Positions 43,369 through 52,530 are shown, counted from the first letter of the stretch. The stretch is DNA of 64,000 nt from Pseudomonas sp. KU26590 (GCF_026153515.1 NZ_CP110644.1:4369501-4433500); one strand, 5' to 3'. The notes: a model not told the origin generated them from the letters alone. Made by a program: numbers and translations.

Positions 43369-44729
43369 GCATGCAGATCGAAACGCCTTCCGACCCGCCC
43401 GGCGACAACCGCCCGATCCCGCGCACAGGACAGCGCACCGGTTCGCTGGCGCGGCGTCTGGTGCTGGCGACGCTGGCGTTCTGTGTGCTGTTCACGGCGG
43501 CGACGGTGCTGGTGCGCACCTGGTTCGCCTGGAACACCAATCTGGCGAACATGAACGCCGAGCTGACGCTGATTGATCAGGTGTTCCAGGGCACGCTGTC
43601 CAAAGCCGTGTGGGAAATGGATGATCAGGCGCTGCAGACGCAGATCGACAGCGTGGCCACGGCGGCGCCGGTGGGCCGGGTCCAGCTGAAGATCCTGCGG
43701 CCCGGTCGCGCCCCGGAAATCCTCGAACGCCAGCACCCCGGCCACATCGGCTCGATCCGCGCCCCGGCGCTGCATCGGCAACTGACCATCGCGCCCTACC
43801 CCGGCGCCAGCGAAGTGGTCGGCGAGCTGACCATCGAAGGCGACGAAAGCCTGCTGTGGAAACGCCTGTGGAAAGAAGTCGCGGTCATCATGCTCACCCA
43901 GATCATCCAGTCCCTGGCGCTCGCCGGGCTGATCATGGGCATGTTCAACCGCTCGGTAACGCTGCACGTGCGGCGCATTGCCCGGCACCTCGAACACCTG
44001 ACGCCGCTCAACCTCAAGACGCATCTGACTCTGGAGCGGCGCGGCAAGGCCGGCGACGAACTCGACCTGCTCGAAGCGGGCGTCAATGACCTGCAGGACA
44101 AACTGGCCGCGCACCTTGAGCGTCAGGCCCGCGACGAAATCGCCCTGGCCGCCAGCCGCGACCAACTGGCCGAACTGGTCGAGCAGCGCACTGCACAGCT
44201 CAAGGCTGCCAACACGCGCCTGGAAGCCCTGACCCGCTTCGATCCCCTCACGGGCCTGGCCAACCGCCGGCATTTCGACGAGCTAAAGGAGCTGGAATTC
44301 AACCGCGCCTTGCGTCATCGCCAGCCGCTGTCGGTGCTGATGTGCGACATCGATTTTTTCAAGCTTTACAACGACACCTACGGCCATGCCAGGGGTGATC
44401 AATGCCTGCGCGACGTGGCGCTGGCCATGAGCGCCCTGTTCTCGCGCTCCGGCGAACTGGTGGCGCGGCTCGGCGGCGAAGAGTTCGCCGTGCTGCTGCC
44501 AGGGCAGGACGAGGACCAGGCGCTGGCCTCGGCCGATCGCCTGCGCGGCCTGCTGGCCCGGCAACAACTGGTACACAGCGCTTCACCGGTCTCGCCTTTC
44601 GTGACCTTGAGCATCGGCGTGGCCGAGCTCGACCCGGCGAACATGGAGCACTTCGATCAACTGCTGCAGAGTGCCGACCGGGCGCTGTACCGGGCGAAAA
44701 GCCAGGGCCGGGACCGCTGTGTAATCTGA
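43365..44729 (+). CDS. Membrane-bound diguanylate cyclase (GGDEF)
   Basis: A 454-aa inner-membrane enzyme that should make cyclic di-GMP. ATG 43365 overlaps the upstream stop. It has TM1 at about 31-52, a periplasmic domain of about 115 residues, TM2 at about 172-196, a HAMP-like linker and coiled coil (RDQLAELVEQRTAQLKAANT), then the GGDEF domain with DPLTGLANRRHFDE, CDIDFFKLYNDTYGH and active site LGGEEFAVLLP at about 368-378. The inhibitory I-site position reads RSGE rather than RxxD, so product inhibition may be weakened. It lies between two binding-protein genes. Confidence 0.93.
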   Translation: MSMQIETPSDPPGDNRPIPRTGQRTGSLARRLVLATLAFCVLFTAATVLVRTWFAWNTNLANMNAELTLIDQVFQGTLSKAVWEMDDQALQTQIDSVATAAPVGRVQLKILRPGRAPEILERQHPGHIGSIRAPALHRQLTIAPYPGASEVVGELTIEGDESLLWKRLWKEVAVIMLTQIIQSLALAGLIMGMFNRSVTLHVRRIARHLEHLTPLNLKTHLTLERRGKAGDELDLLEAGVNDLQDKLAAHLERQARDEIALAASRDQLAELVEQRTAQLKAANTRLEALTRFDPLTGLANRRHFDELKELEFNRALRHRQPLSVLMCDIDFFKLYNDTYGHARGDQCLRDVALAMSALFSRSGELVARLGGEEFAVLLPGQDEDQALASADRLRGLLARQQLVHSASPVSPFVTLSIGVAELDPANMEHFDQLLQSADRALYRAKSQGRDRCVI

Positions 44730-44744
44730 ACCGAGAGGCATGCC

Positions 44745-45485
44745 ATGGGAAAAATTCACCGTCAGCGCAGTGTTCTGGTCACTTTCCTGATGCTGTTCGT
44801 GTGCCTGAGCGCAGACGCCACGACGCTGCAAGTGGTGACCGAAGACTCCTCCTACAGCGCGCTTGAGGGCGACAAGGTGGTCGGGGTCGCCAGTGAAGTC
44901 GTCGAGATGACCCTCGCCGACGCCGGCATCACCGACTACCACATGGCGCTCTACCCGTGGGCGCGGGCCTACGACATCGCGCGGCTCGAAGCGAACGTGC
45001 TCATCTACCCGATCATTCGCAGCAGCGCGCGCGAGGCGCTGTTCAAATGGGTCGGCGAGCTGGAACAGGTGACGCCGTCGTTTTACAAACTTCGCGAGCG
45101 CCGCGATGTGCTGGTCAAGGACTTGCAGGACGCCAGCCATTACACCGTCGGGGTGGTGCGTGATGATTCGCGGCAGCAGTACCTGGGGGGTAAGGGTTTC
45201 AGCCGGATGGTGGTCTCGCCCAATAATCTCGACAATCTGCGCAAACTGATCAGCGGCCAGGTCGAGTTGATCCCCATGCCCGAGCGCGAGGCCCGGGAGC
45301 AGTGCGCCGATCTGCACATCGCGTTCGAGGAACTGGAAAGCGTCTTCACCCTCGACGAACTGTCCAAAGGTCTCTACGTCGCCGTCAGCGCCAGCACCCC
45401 GGAGGAGACAGTGCAACGAATCGCCGCGGCGTTCGCCCGGCTCAAGCAGGACGGCACGGTGGACAAGGTCATCGCGGGGCAATAA
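44745..45485 (+). CDS. Periplasmic substrate-binding protein, paralogue of the upstream one
   Basis: A 246-aa exported protein of the SBP_bac_3 type with signal peptide SVLVTFLMLFVCLSADA. It shares YPWARAYDIARLEANVLIYP and ALFKWVGELEQVTPSFYKLR with the protein at 42571, so the two arose by duplication. The start follows GAGAGGCATGCC, 15 bases after the cyclase stop. It probably adds a second ligand specificity to, or competes for, the same sensor; this is inference. Confidence 0.88.
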   Translation: MGKIHRQRSVLVTFLMLFVCLSADATTLQVVTEDSSYSALEGDKVVGVASEVVEMTLADAGITDYHMALYPWARAYDIARLEANVLIYPIIRSSAREALFKWVGELEQVTPSFYKLRERRDVLVKDLQDASHYTVGVVRDDSRQQYLGGKGFSRMVVSPNNLDNLRKLISGQVELIPMPEREAREQCADLHIAFEELESVFTLDELSKGLYVAVSASTPEETVQRIAAAFARLKQDGTVDKVIAGQ

Positions 45486-45540
45486 ACACCCGCGCCTGAC
45501 ATTCTGCAAAAACTGTTTTGAACCAGAGCAATTCGGCGCC

Positions 45541-45566
45541 TTCACGCTTTCACAAATCCTTCACAA
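45541..45566 (+). promoter_or_regulatory. TTCAC direct repeats upstream of eptA
   Basis: Three TTCAC copies at 45541, 45549 and 45560; the last two are TTCACAA with an 11-base period, the spacing used by OmpR-type response regulators. They lie about 120-145 bases before the eptA start. A two-component system responding to metals or cationic peptides could bind here. Confidence 0.35.
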
Positions 45567-45687
45567 TCGTTTTGGAAAACTCCGCGCGGCCTGTCCCGCC
45601 TACCCTTCCGGCAGCCATTGACTGACTCACCCGACGTCTCGGCCCCAAGGATGGAAATGCCTGATGCACCCGTAACCCAGGCACTGC

Positions 45688-47343
45688 ATGGCCCCTTATA
45701 TGGAAATGAATTCGATGGTCAAACCGGTCACGTCTACCCGTCTGGTGATGCTGTTTTCCCTGTTTCTGGTGGTGTTTTATAACCTGGCGACCTGGCGCGC
45801 GCTGATGGATCTGGCGCAGTTACAGGGCGTCAAAGCCATCGCGTTCTATATGTCGTTTGCCTTCCTTTTGTGGGCCGCGATCACTCTGCTGCTCACGCCC
45901 TTCTCGTTTCGCCCGACGCTCAAGCCGGTGCTGAGCCTGGTCGCGCTGTGCTCGGCCGCCGCCGCGTATTTCATGAACACCTACGGCATCAGCATCGACA
46001 CGACGATGATGCAGAACGTGCTCGAGACCAACCCCGGCGAGGCCCAGGCCTTGTTGAGCGGTAAGCTGTTTCTCTACCTGAGCCTACTGGGCGTGCTGCC
46101 GATCGCGCTGATCTGGTGGCTGCCGGTGACCTATCGCCGCGTGCTGCCCGGGCTGGTCAACAAAGTGCTGGTGTGCGTCGGCTGTGTGCTGGTAATCGCC
46201 GCTGCCGTCGGGCCCTTTTACTCGACCTACGCACCGATCTTTCGCGATGAAGACAAGCTCACCCACTTCATCAACCCGACCAATTACATTTACGCCATCG
46301 GCAAGCTGACCAAGCAGACCGTCGCCATCAAAGAGACGCTGAAAATCCAGACCGTTGGTGCCGATGCGGCGCTCAGCCCGCAAGCCCAACAGCGGCCGAA
46401 AAAGAGCCTGATGATCTTTGTCGTTGGCGAAACCGCCCGGGCGGACCACTTCTCCCTCAACGGTTACGGGCGGGAGACCAACCCGGAGCTGAAGCAGCAG
46501 GACATTCTCAATTTCACCCACGTGGCCTCGTGCGGCACCTCTACGGCCGTCTCGGTGCCGTGCATGTTTTCCAGGTTCCCGCGCACCGACTACAGCGACA
46601 AAAAGGGCAAGACCTACGAGGGCCTGCTGGACATGCTCCAGCGCGCCGGTTTGAAGGTGGTGTGGCTGGACAACAACAGCGATTGCAAAGGCACCTGCCT
46701 GCGCGTACCCCACCGTGACGTTCCGAAAAACCAGCCGAGCCCGTTCTGCGACGGTAAGATTTGCCTGGACGAATCGCTGCTGGTGGGCTTGCAGGACTAC
46801 ATCGACTCGCTGCAGGACAATGCAATCATCGTCCTCCATTCCGATGGCAGCCACGGCCCGGAATACTACGATCGCTACCCCAAGACCCTTGAGCGTTTCA
46901 CGCCCGTCTGCCGCACCAATCAGCTGGGCAGTTGCACGTCCGACGAGCTGAAAAACGTCTACGACAACACCATTCTCTACACCGATCATTTTCTGTCGCA
47001 GACCATCGAGCTGCTCAAGCGCAACCAGGACAAGGTCGATGCCTCGATGATCTATGTCTCGGACCACGGCGAGTCTTTGGGCGAAAACGGCATCTACCTT
47101 CACGCCGCGCCCTACGCCATCGCCCCTACGGCGCAGACCCACGTGCCGATGGTGATGTGGTTCGGCCACTCGACCCTGGAAGACGCCGGCGTTGATCGCC
47201 ATTGTCTGGCTGCCAGGCAAGACCAGCCGGACCTGAGCCATGACTACCTGTTTCATTCGGTGCTAGGCTTGCTCGGCGTCACCACCATGGAATACCAGCC
47301 GGTGCTGGACCTCTTTCACAGCTGCACGCGCGCGAAGGGATGA
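45688..47343 (+). CDS. eptA: Lipid A phosphoethanolamine transferase
   Basis: An inner-membrane enzyme (551 aa) that transfers phosphoethanolamine from phosphatidylethanolamine to lipid A in the periplasm, lowering negative charge and polymyxin binding. It has five N-terminal membrane helices (to about 185) and a sulfatase-fold domain with VVGETARADHFSLNGYGRET, the nucleophile Thr region CGTSTAVSVPCMFSRF, paired cysteines, and YVSDHGESLGENGIYLHA. Several ATGs occur (45688, 45700, 45706, 45715); the first is used without strong evidence. Six bases separate it from the AraC gene. Confidence 0.93.
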   Translation: MAPYMEMNSMVKPVTSTRLVMLFSLFLVVFYNLATWRALMDLAQLQGVKAIAFYMSFAFLLWAAITLLLTPFSFRPTLKPVLSLVALCSAAAAYFMNTYGISIDTTMMQNVLETNPGEAQALLSGKLFLYLSLLGVLPIALIWWLPVTYRRVLPGLVNKVLVCVGCVLVIAAAVGPFYSTYAPIFRDEDKLTHFINPTNYIYAIGKLTKQTVAIKETLKIQTVGADAALSPQAQQRPKKSLMIFVVGETARADHFSLNGYGRETNPELKQQDILNFTHVASCGTSTAVSVPCMFSRFPRTDYSDKKGKTYEGLLDMLQRAGLKVVWLDNNSDCKGTCLRVPHRDVPKNQPSPFCDGKICLDESLLVGLQDYIDSLQDNAIIVLHSDGSHGPEYYDRYPKTLERFTPVCRTNQLGSCTSDELKNVYDNTILYTDHFLSQTIELLKRNQDKVDASMIYVSDHGESLGENGIYLHAAPYAIAPTAQTHVPMVMWFGHSTLEDAGVDRHCLAARQDQPDLSHDYLFHSVLGLLGVTTMEYQPVLDLFHSCTRAKG

Positions 47344-47349
47344 GCTGAA

Positions 47350-48183
47350 ATGACCTGCCATGACCCGGTGAAACAGCGTGATAAACCGGTGTTCTGGCGG
47401 GACGCGCAGTTGCCCTTCATTGAGGCGCGCTCCATCGAAGACGGCCGCAAGGTCTGTTATTCCCGCCATTCCCATGAAGTGTTTTCCATCGGCGCGATCA
47501 CCGCCGGCCAAAGCACCTATCTGCACGAGAAAACCACCCAAACCATCACCACCGGCACCGTTGTGGTGATGAACCCCGGCGAGGTCCACGCCTGCAATCC
47601 CATCGATGATCAGCCCTGGTCCTACCTGATGCTGTACGTGAACGCGCAGTGGCTGGGCGCGCTTCAGCGCGATTGCGGGGTGAGCAACGGGGGCGTGTTT
47701 CGGGGGTATCCGGCGACCCACAGTCGTGACCCGCTGTTGTTCGACGGGCTGCTGGCGCTGCATCGGCGGCTGGTGGATGCGCGACTGGAAACACTGGCCA
47801 AACAAGAAGCCGCTGTCGGGTTTTTCACCTTGGTCGAGCAGCGCCTGGGCGGCTCGACGCTGACGCCCAGACGGGCCAATCCCAAGGTCGAACGCGCGGC
47901 GCGGTACCTTGATGCGCATTATCTGCAACCGATTCAGCTGGAGGACTTATGCGCGGTGGCGAATCTGTCCGAGGCCTACCTGATTCGTGCGTTCGAGCAG
48001 CATTACCACATGACCCCGCACGCCTGGCTGGTCAACCGGCGCATCCAGCACGGCCAGGCGCAATTGCGCAGCGGCGAGCCCATCGCCGACATCGCCCAGC
48101 AGAGTGGTTTTGCCGATCAGGCGCACTTTCAGCGGGCGTTCAAAAAGCATCTGGCGGCAACGCCGGGCCAGTACAAGCCCTGA
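47350..48183 (+). CDS. AraC-family transcriptional regulator
   Basis: A 277-aa regulator. The N-terminal cupin-like sensor has SRHSHEVFSIGAITAGQSTY and VVVMNPGEVHACNP; the C-terminal DNA-binding region has both helix-turn-helices (LEDLCAVANLSEAYLIRAFE, IADIAQQSGFADQAHFQRAF). This architecture is common in regulators placed next to LysE exporters. It is convergent with just such an exporter, and starts six bases after eptA, so it may be cotranscribed with eptA without functional link. Confidence 0.92.
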   Translation: MTCHDPVKQRDKPVFWRDAQLPFIEARSIEDGRKVCYSRHSHEVFSIGAITAGQSTYLHEKTTQTITTGTVVVMNPGEVHACNPIDDQPWSYLMLYVNAQWLGALQRDCGVSNGGVFRGYPATHSRDPLLFDGLLALHRRLVDARLETLAKQEAAVGFFTLVEQRLGGSTLTPRRANPKVERAARYLDAHYLQPIQLEDLCAVANLSEAYLIRAFEQHYHMTPHAWLVNRRIQHGQAQLRSGEPIADIAQQSGFADQAHFQRAFKKHLAATPGQYKP

Positions 48184-48210
48184 TCGGCTGCTGCTGCTCG
48201 CCAGCGAGGC

Positions 48211-48798
48211 TCAGACGTAAAACAGCGACACCGCGCAGCCTGCCAACAGCGCCGCCATGCTGCGGTTGAACACGCGGATGCGCCGAGGGCTGCGCAAGTA
48301 TGGGCCGAGAAAGGCACCGGCGTAAGCCCAGCAACCCACCGACAGGTAGCACACGACGAAGTAGATCAGCGCAAATAGACCGATCAGTCGCGCCTCGCCA
48401 TCGGCCACGAACGCCCCCATCCCTGCCACCGCCGCCAGCCAGGCTTTCGGGTTCAGCCACTGCATCGCTGCCCCATGAAGAAAGGACGGCTGGCGGGTCG
48501 GTTTGGCGACGTCCAGGTGTCCGTTATCCATCGCCAGCTTCCACGCCAGATACAGCAGAAACGCCACCCCGGCCCAGCGAATCATCTCGGTCAGCATCGG
48601 GTAGCGCTGCAGCACTTCATGCAGGCCAAACCCGGTGAACATCAGCAGCACCACAAAGCCGACGGTTGCGCCGAGCACATGGCGCAAGCTGGCGATCAGG
48701 CCGAACTGCGCGCCCGAGCTGAGCGCCACCACGTTCACCGGCCCCGGCGATATGGACGCGGCCAGTGCGAACGCCGCCATGGAAATCATCAGGTTCAT
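48211..48798 (-). CDS. LysE-family exporter
   Basis: An inner-membrane exporter (195 aa) of the LysE/RhtB superfamily with about six helices. It starts MNLMISMAAFALAASISPGP with the conserved SPGPVN motif and has SLRHVLGATVGFVVLLMFTG and FLHGAAMQWLNPKAWLAAVA. ATG 48798 is preferred to the GTG four codons upstream. The neighbouring AraC regulator probably controls it. Substrate is likely an amino acid or related metabolite. Confidence 0.9.
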   Translation of the reverse strand: MNLMISMAAFALAASISPGPVNVVALSSGAQFGLIASLRHVLGATVGFVVLLMFTGFGLHEVLQRYPMLTEMIRWAGVAFLLYLAWKLAMDNGHLDVAKPTRQPSFLHGAAMQWLNPKAWLAAVAGMGAFVADGEARLIGLFALIYFVVCYLSVGCWAYAGAFLGPYLRSPRRIRVFNRSMAALLAGCAVSLFYV

Positions 48799-48913
48799 TG
48801 CACGTCTCACCCTTCATTGACTGTGGGGTGAGTGTACGAAGCGCGGCCGGGTGGGCGATTGAACAAAACTGACCAATCGCCGACCGCGTGCTGGAGTCAG
48901 TCGTGGGGCTGGG

Positions 48914-50383
48914 TCAGTCGTGGGCTTGGGACAGGGGCCGCGCCACTTCTTCAAGGGATTTGCCTTCCGAGGCCACGCCCCAGATCGCCTGCACCACGGC
49001 GGCCAGCAACATCAACGCGGCGCCGATCAGGTAGCCGAAGAACACCGGGCCGCGCTCGTGGGTGTCGATCAACTCGCCGAACAGCGTCGGGCCGACAATG
49101 CCACCCAGCGCCGTGCCGAACGCATAGAACACAGCAATCGCCAGGGCGCGAATTTCCAGCGGGAAGGTTTCGGCGACGGTCAGGTAGGCCGAACTGGCCG
49201 CTGCCGATGCGAAGAAGAAAATGATCATCCAGGCGATGGCCTGTTGCGTGACATCCAGAACGCCCTGCTGGAACAGATAGCCGCTGATGGTCAGCAGGAC
49301 CCCGGAGACGGCGTAGGTCAGGCTGATCATCACCCGCCGCCCCACCACATCGAACAGCCGCCCCAACAGCAAAGGGCCGCAGAAATTACCTAACGCGAGG
49401 GGCAGCACGTACCAGCCGATCGAGGCCGACGGCACTTGATAGAACTCGGTGAGCACCAGCGCGTAGGTGAAGAAGATCGCGTTGTAAAAGAACGCCTGGG
49501 CGGTCAGCAACGTCAGGCCCACCAAGGCGCGACGGCGGTAGGTGTTGAACAGCGTGTGGAAGATCTCTTTCAGCGGCGTGTGATCCCGCGCGTGCAAACG
49601 TAATGGCGAGCCCGTTGGCGCGGAAAGCTCGTGCCCTTGGCGGCGCCGGCGGTCTTCAATCCCTTCCACAATCACCCTCGCCTCCTCGCCCTGGCCATGA
49701 ATCAACAGCCAGCGCGGGCTTTCCGGCAGCCACAGGCGCATCAACAGAATGATCAGACCCAGCACCGCGCCGATGCCGAAACACAGGCGCCAGCCCATGT
49801 CCGCGCCGACCCACGGGGCGTCCAGCAGCACGATGGAGCCGACCGCGCCCAAGGCTGCGCCGTTCCAGAAGGTGCCGTTGATGGTCAGATCCACCCAGCC
49901 GCGAAACCTCGCCGGGGTGAATTCCTGAATGGTCGAGTTGATCGCCGTGTACTCGCCACCGATGCCCATCCCGGTGAGGAACCGGAACAGCAAAAAGCTC
50001 CAGAGGCTGAAGGAGAACGCCGTGGCGGCGGTCGCGGTGATGTACAGCGCGAGGGTGATGAAGAACAGTTTGCGCCGGCCCAGACGGTCGGTCAGCCAGC
50101 CAAAGAACAACGCCCCCAGCACCGCGCCGCAGATATAGGCGCCGCCGGCAAGGCCGATGTCGGCGTTGGTCAGGTGCAGGACCGGGCTGTCTTTCAACGC
50201 CCCGGACACCGAGCCGGCCAGCGTGACCTCCAGCCCGTCGAGCAGCCAGGTGATGCCCAGCGCAAACACCAGCAACGTATGAAACCGCCCCCACGGCAGA
50301 CGATCGAGCCGGGCCGGCAGGTCCGTTTCAAACACTGCGCCTTTGGGGTCTGCCGCTACTGCCTGAACGCTGCTGATGGCCAT
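48914..50383 (-). CDS. MFS transporter, metabolite/proton symporter type
   Basis: A 489-aa inner-membrane transporter with 12 predicted helices. It shows the motif GWLTDRLGRRKLF between helices 2 and 3, GMGIGGEYTAINSTIQEF and the repeat LLGRLFDVVGRRVMIS in the second half. ATG 50383 follows GGGGACGACT. The sugar/metabolite porter branch fits best. It precedes or follows no pathway cluster except the aldehyde dehydrogenase upstream, from which a REP pair separates it. Confidence 0.9.
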   Translation of the reverse strand: MAISSVQAVAADPKGAVFETDLPARLDRLPWGRFHTLLVFALGITWLLDGLEVTLAGSVSGALKDSPVLHLTNADIGLAGGAYICGAVLGALFFGWLTDRLGRRKLFFITLALYITATAATAFSFSLWSFLLFRFLTGMGIGGEYTAINSTIQEFTPARFRGWVDLTINGTFWNGAALGAVGSIVLLDAPWVGADMGWRLCFGIGAVLGLIILLMRLWLPESPRWLLIHGQGEEARVIVEGIEDRRRRQGHELSAPTGSPLRLHARDHTPLKEIFHTLFNTYRRRALVGLTLLTAQAFFYNAIFFTYALVLTEFYQVPSASIGWYVLPLALGNFCGPLLLGRLFDVVGRRVMISLTYAVSGVLLTISGYLFQQGVLDVTQQAIAWMIIFFFASAAASSAYLTVAETFPLEIRALAIAVFYAFGTALGGIVGPTLFGELIDTHERGPVFFGYLIGAALMLLAAVVQAIWGVASEGKSLEEVARPLSQAHD

Positions 50384-50463
50384 GAGTCGTCCCCGTGGAT
50401 CGTAAGTGATCTGTGGGTTCAGAGTTCGCGGGGGGCGTGGGAGTTCAGCCGCACTCAACACCC

Positions 50464-50546
50464 GAGCCGGCTTGCTGGCGAATGCGCTGGGGCAGTCGCC
50501 TCAAGGGTGGCTGGCCGTCACGGTTCGCCAGCAAGCCGGCTCCTAC
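50464..50546. repeat. BIME: inverted REP pair
   Basis: GAGCCGGCTTGCTGGCGAA and TTCGCCAGCAAGCCGGCTCC bracket 43 bases. This is the same REP subtype as at 5927-6184. Confidence 0.9.
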
Positions 50547-50554
50547 AGTAGGCG

Positions 50555-51988
50555 TTAAACGTTAAACACCGTCACCAGCTTGGTGTTCAGGTAGGCCTCG
50601 ATCGCCTCGGTGCCTCCCTCGGACCCGTAGCCGGAATCCTTGATGCCGCCGAATGGCACTTCAACCAGACCAATGCCCTGGTGGTTGATCGACAGCATGC
50701 CGGCTTCGATGCGGGTGCTGAGGATGTGGGTGGTTTTCATCGACGAGGTGAACGCATATGACGCCAGGCCAAATGGCACGCGGTTGGATTCCTTGACGGC
50801 ATCCTCCACTGTGTCGAACGGCACCAGCAGCGCCACCGGGCCAAACGGTTCTTCGTTCATGATGCGCATTTCGGTGGTCAGGCCGCTGATGACCGTGGGC
50901 TGGAAGAAGTAGCCCGGCCCTTCGATGGCCTTGCCGCCGACGTGGACCTTGGCGCCCTTGTCGCTGGCGTCCTTGACCAATGCGTTCAACGCCGGAATGC
51001 GTCGCTCGTTGGCCACCGGGCCCATGGTCACGCCCTGCTCCAGGCCGTTACCGACCTTCAACTCGTGGGTGTGGCCGACGAACTTCTCGACGAATTCATC
51101 GAACACGCCGCGCTGAACCAGAATCCGCGTGGGTGACACGCAGACCTGCCCGGCGTTGCGGAACTTGGCAGTTGCCAGGGTGCGCGCCGCCAGGTCGATG
51201 TCCGCGTCGTCGAACACCAGCGCCGGGGCGTGGCCGCCGAGCTCCATGGTGGCGCGCTTCATGTGCTGACCGGCCAACGCTGCCAGCTGCTTGCCCACCG
51301 GGGTGGAGCCGGTGAAGGTGACTTTCTTGATGGTCGGGTGGGCAATCAGGTAGCTGGAAATCTGCGCAGGGTCGCCGTAAACCAGGCCGATGACGCCCGC
51401 CGGAACGCCGGCATCAACGAAGGCGCGGACCAGTTCGGCAGGCGACGCCGGGGTTTCTTCCGGGGCCTTGACGATGATCGAGCAGCCGGCCGCCAGCGCC
51501 GAGGACAGCTTGCGCACCACCTGGTTGATCGGGAAGTTCCACGGTGTGAATGCCGCCACCGGACCGACCGGTTCCTTGATGACTTTCTGCTCAACCGAAA
51601 CATTGCGCGATGGCACCAGGCGGCCATAGGCGCGGCGGCCTTCTTCGGCCAGCCAGTCGATGATGTCGGCGGCAGACAGGGTTTCCATGCGCGCTTCGGC
51701 CAGCGGCTTGCCCTGTTCCTGGGTCATGATGTTGGCGATGTGATCGACGCGGTCGCGCAGCAGATTGGCGGCCTTTTGCATGATTTTGTAGCGGTCGTAG
51801 GCCGGGGTGCTGCGCCAGGTGTCGAAGCCGCGCTCGGCCGCTGCCAGTGCCTGGTCCAGGTCGGCGATGTCGGCGTGGGCCACGGTGCCGAGGGTTTCGC
51901 CGTCGGCCGGGTTGATGACGCTGAGGGTGCGGCCGTCTGCACTGGCGCGCCATTGGCCATCGATGAACAGTTGAACGTCTGGGTACAT
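50555..51988 (-). CDS. NAD(P)-dependent aldehyde dehydrogenase, succinate-semialdehyde type
   Basis: A 477-aa aldehyde dehydrogenase. Signs are [20 protein letters not shown], the cofactor loop [15 protein letters not shown], the general base in [12 protein letters not shown] and the nucleophile Cys in [14 protein letters not shown], with [10 protein letters not shown] and [14 protein letters not shown] later. It resembles succinate-semialdehyde dehydrogenases (GabD/Sad) but aldehyde specificity cannot be set by eye. It is not next to a transaminase gene. Confidence 0.88.
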   Translation of the reverse strand: MYPDVQLFIDGQWRASADGRTLSVINPADGETLGTVAHADIADLDQALAAAERGFDTWRSTPAYDRYKIMQKAANLLRDRVDHIANIMTQEQGKPLAEARMETLSAADIIDWLAEEGRRAYGRLVPSRNVSVEQKVIKEPVGPVAAFTPWNFPINQVVRKLSSALAAGCSIIVKAPEETPASPAELVRAFVDAGVPAGVIGLVYGDPAQISSYLIAHPTIKKVTFTGSTPVGKQLAALAGQHMKRATMELGGHAPALVFDDADIDLAARTLATAKFRNAGQVCVSPTRILVQRGVFDEFVEKFVGHTHELKVGNGLEQGVTMGPVANERRIPALNALVKDASDKGAKVHVGGKAIEGPGYFFQPTVISGLTTEMRIMNEEPFGPVALLVPFDTVEDAVKESNRVPFGLASYAFTSSMKTTHILSTRIEAGMLSINHQGIGLVEVPFGGIKDSGYGSEGGTEAIEAYLNTKLVTVFNV

Positions 51989-52068
51989 GGGGAACTCCGG
52001 ATGCGGGACGTTTCAAGAAATAGGGGTGGTCAGGGCTATTTTCAATGGGGCTGAAGGAGATCAAGGGC

Positions 52069-52355
52069 GTCGGCCTGGGGGCCGACTGTTTCGCCTTCGG
52101 CGAGTTACTTTTGAAAAGCAGCAAAAGTAACCAAAACTGCCTGCTCCTGGTTGGGCCCTTCCTTCGTCAGGGTTCCTTCACTCCGGTCTCGCTCCGTGGG
52201 CCCGCTGCCATCCGCCATCCATGGCGGGGGGCAGCTCTCGCCGCATCCATGCGGCTCGGCCCACGGAGCGAGACCTGCGTTCAGCCTGCACCCAAGTCGC
52301 GTTTTGCGGTGTCTGGGCTTTTTGTGTACGAAGATCAAGAGCAGATCAAGGGCTT
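52069..52355. repeat. Structured intergenic repeat, copy B
   Basis: The second copy of the element at 41756-42040. Hairpins: 52069-52086 (GTCGGCC/GGCCGAC), 52104-52131 (GTTACTTTT/AAAAGTAAC), 52204-52234 (CTGCC...GGCAG with inner CGCCAT/ATGGCG) and 52241-52254 (CCGCAT/ATGCGG). The last two are enclosed by a perfect 18-bp stem, GGTCTCGCTCCGTGGGCC at 52185-52202 with its exact complement at 52258-52275, giving a three-way junction. The arms differ from copy A but stay paired. Confidence 0.9.
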
Positions 52356-52520
52356 CCCGGCTGAAGCCGGTCCTACAAATTGCATGCGGTCTGTCGGCTG
52401 CATGCGGTCTGTAGGACCGGCTTTAGCCGGGAAGGCGCCGGTGGGTTCACCATAAATCTTGATTGTTCCCACGCTCCGCGTGGTTACACCGCCCCGGACG
52501 CTCCGCGTCCTTCAGACCAC
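52356..52520. repeat. REP units and a degenerate hairpin repeat
   Basis: REPs at 52348-52373 and 52411-52435 (CCCGGCTGAAGCCGGTCCTA and its inverse), a duplicated GCATGCGGTCTGT at about 52382 and 52400, then a variant of the 42097 unit with CCACGC/GCGTGG and GGACGC/GCGTCC. This completes the 542-base spacer between the aldehyde dehydrogenase and the ArsR-like gene. Confidence 0.8.
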
Positions 52521-52530
52521 GCGGAGCGCG

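Noticed and set aside
46084..47256. 390-codon open frame on the minus strand
   Set aside because: Antisense to eptA, which has all catalytic motifs.
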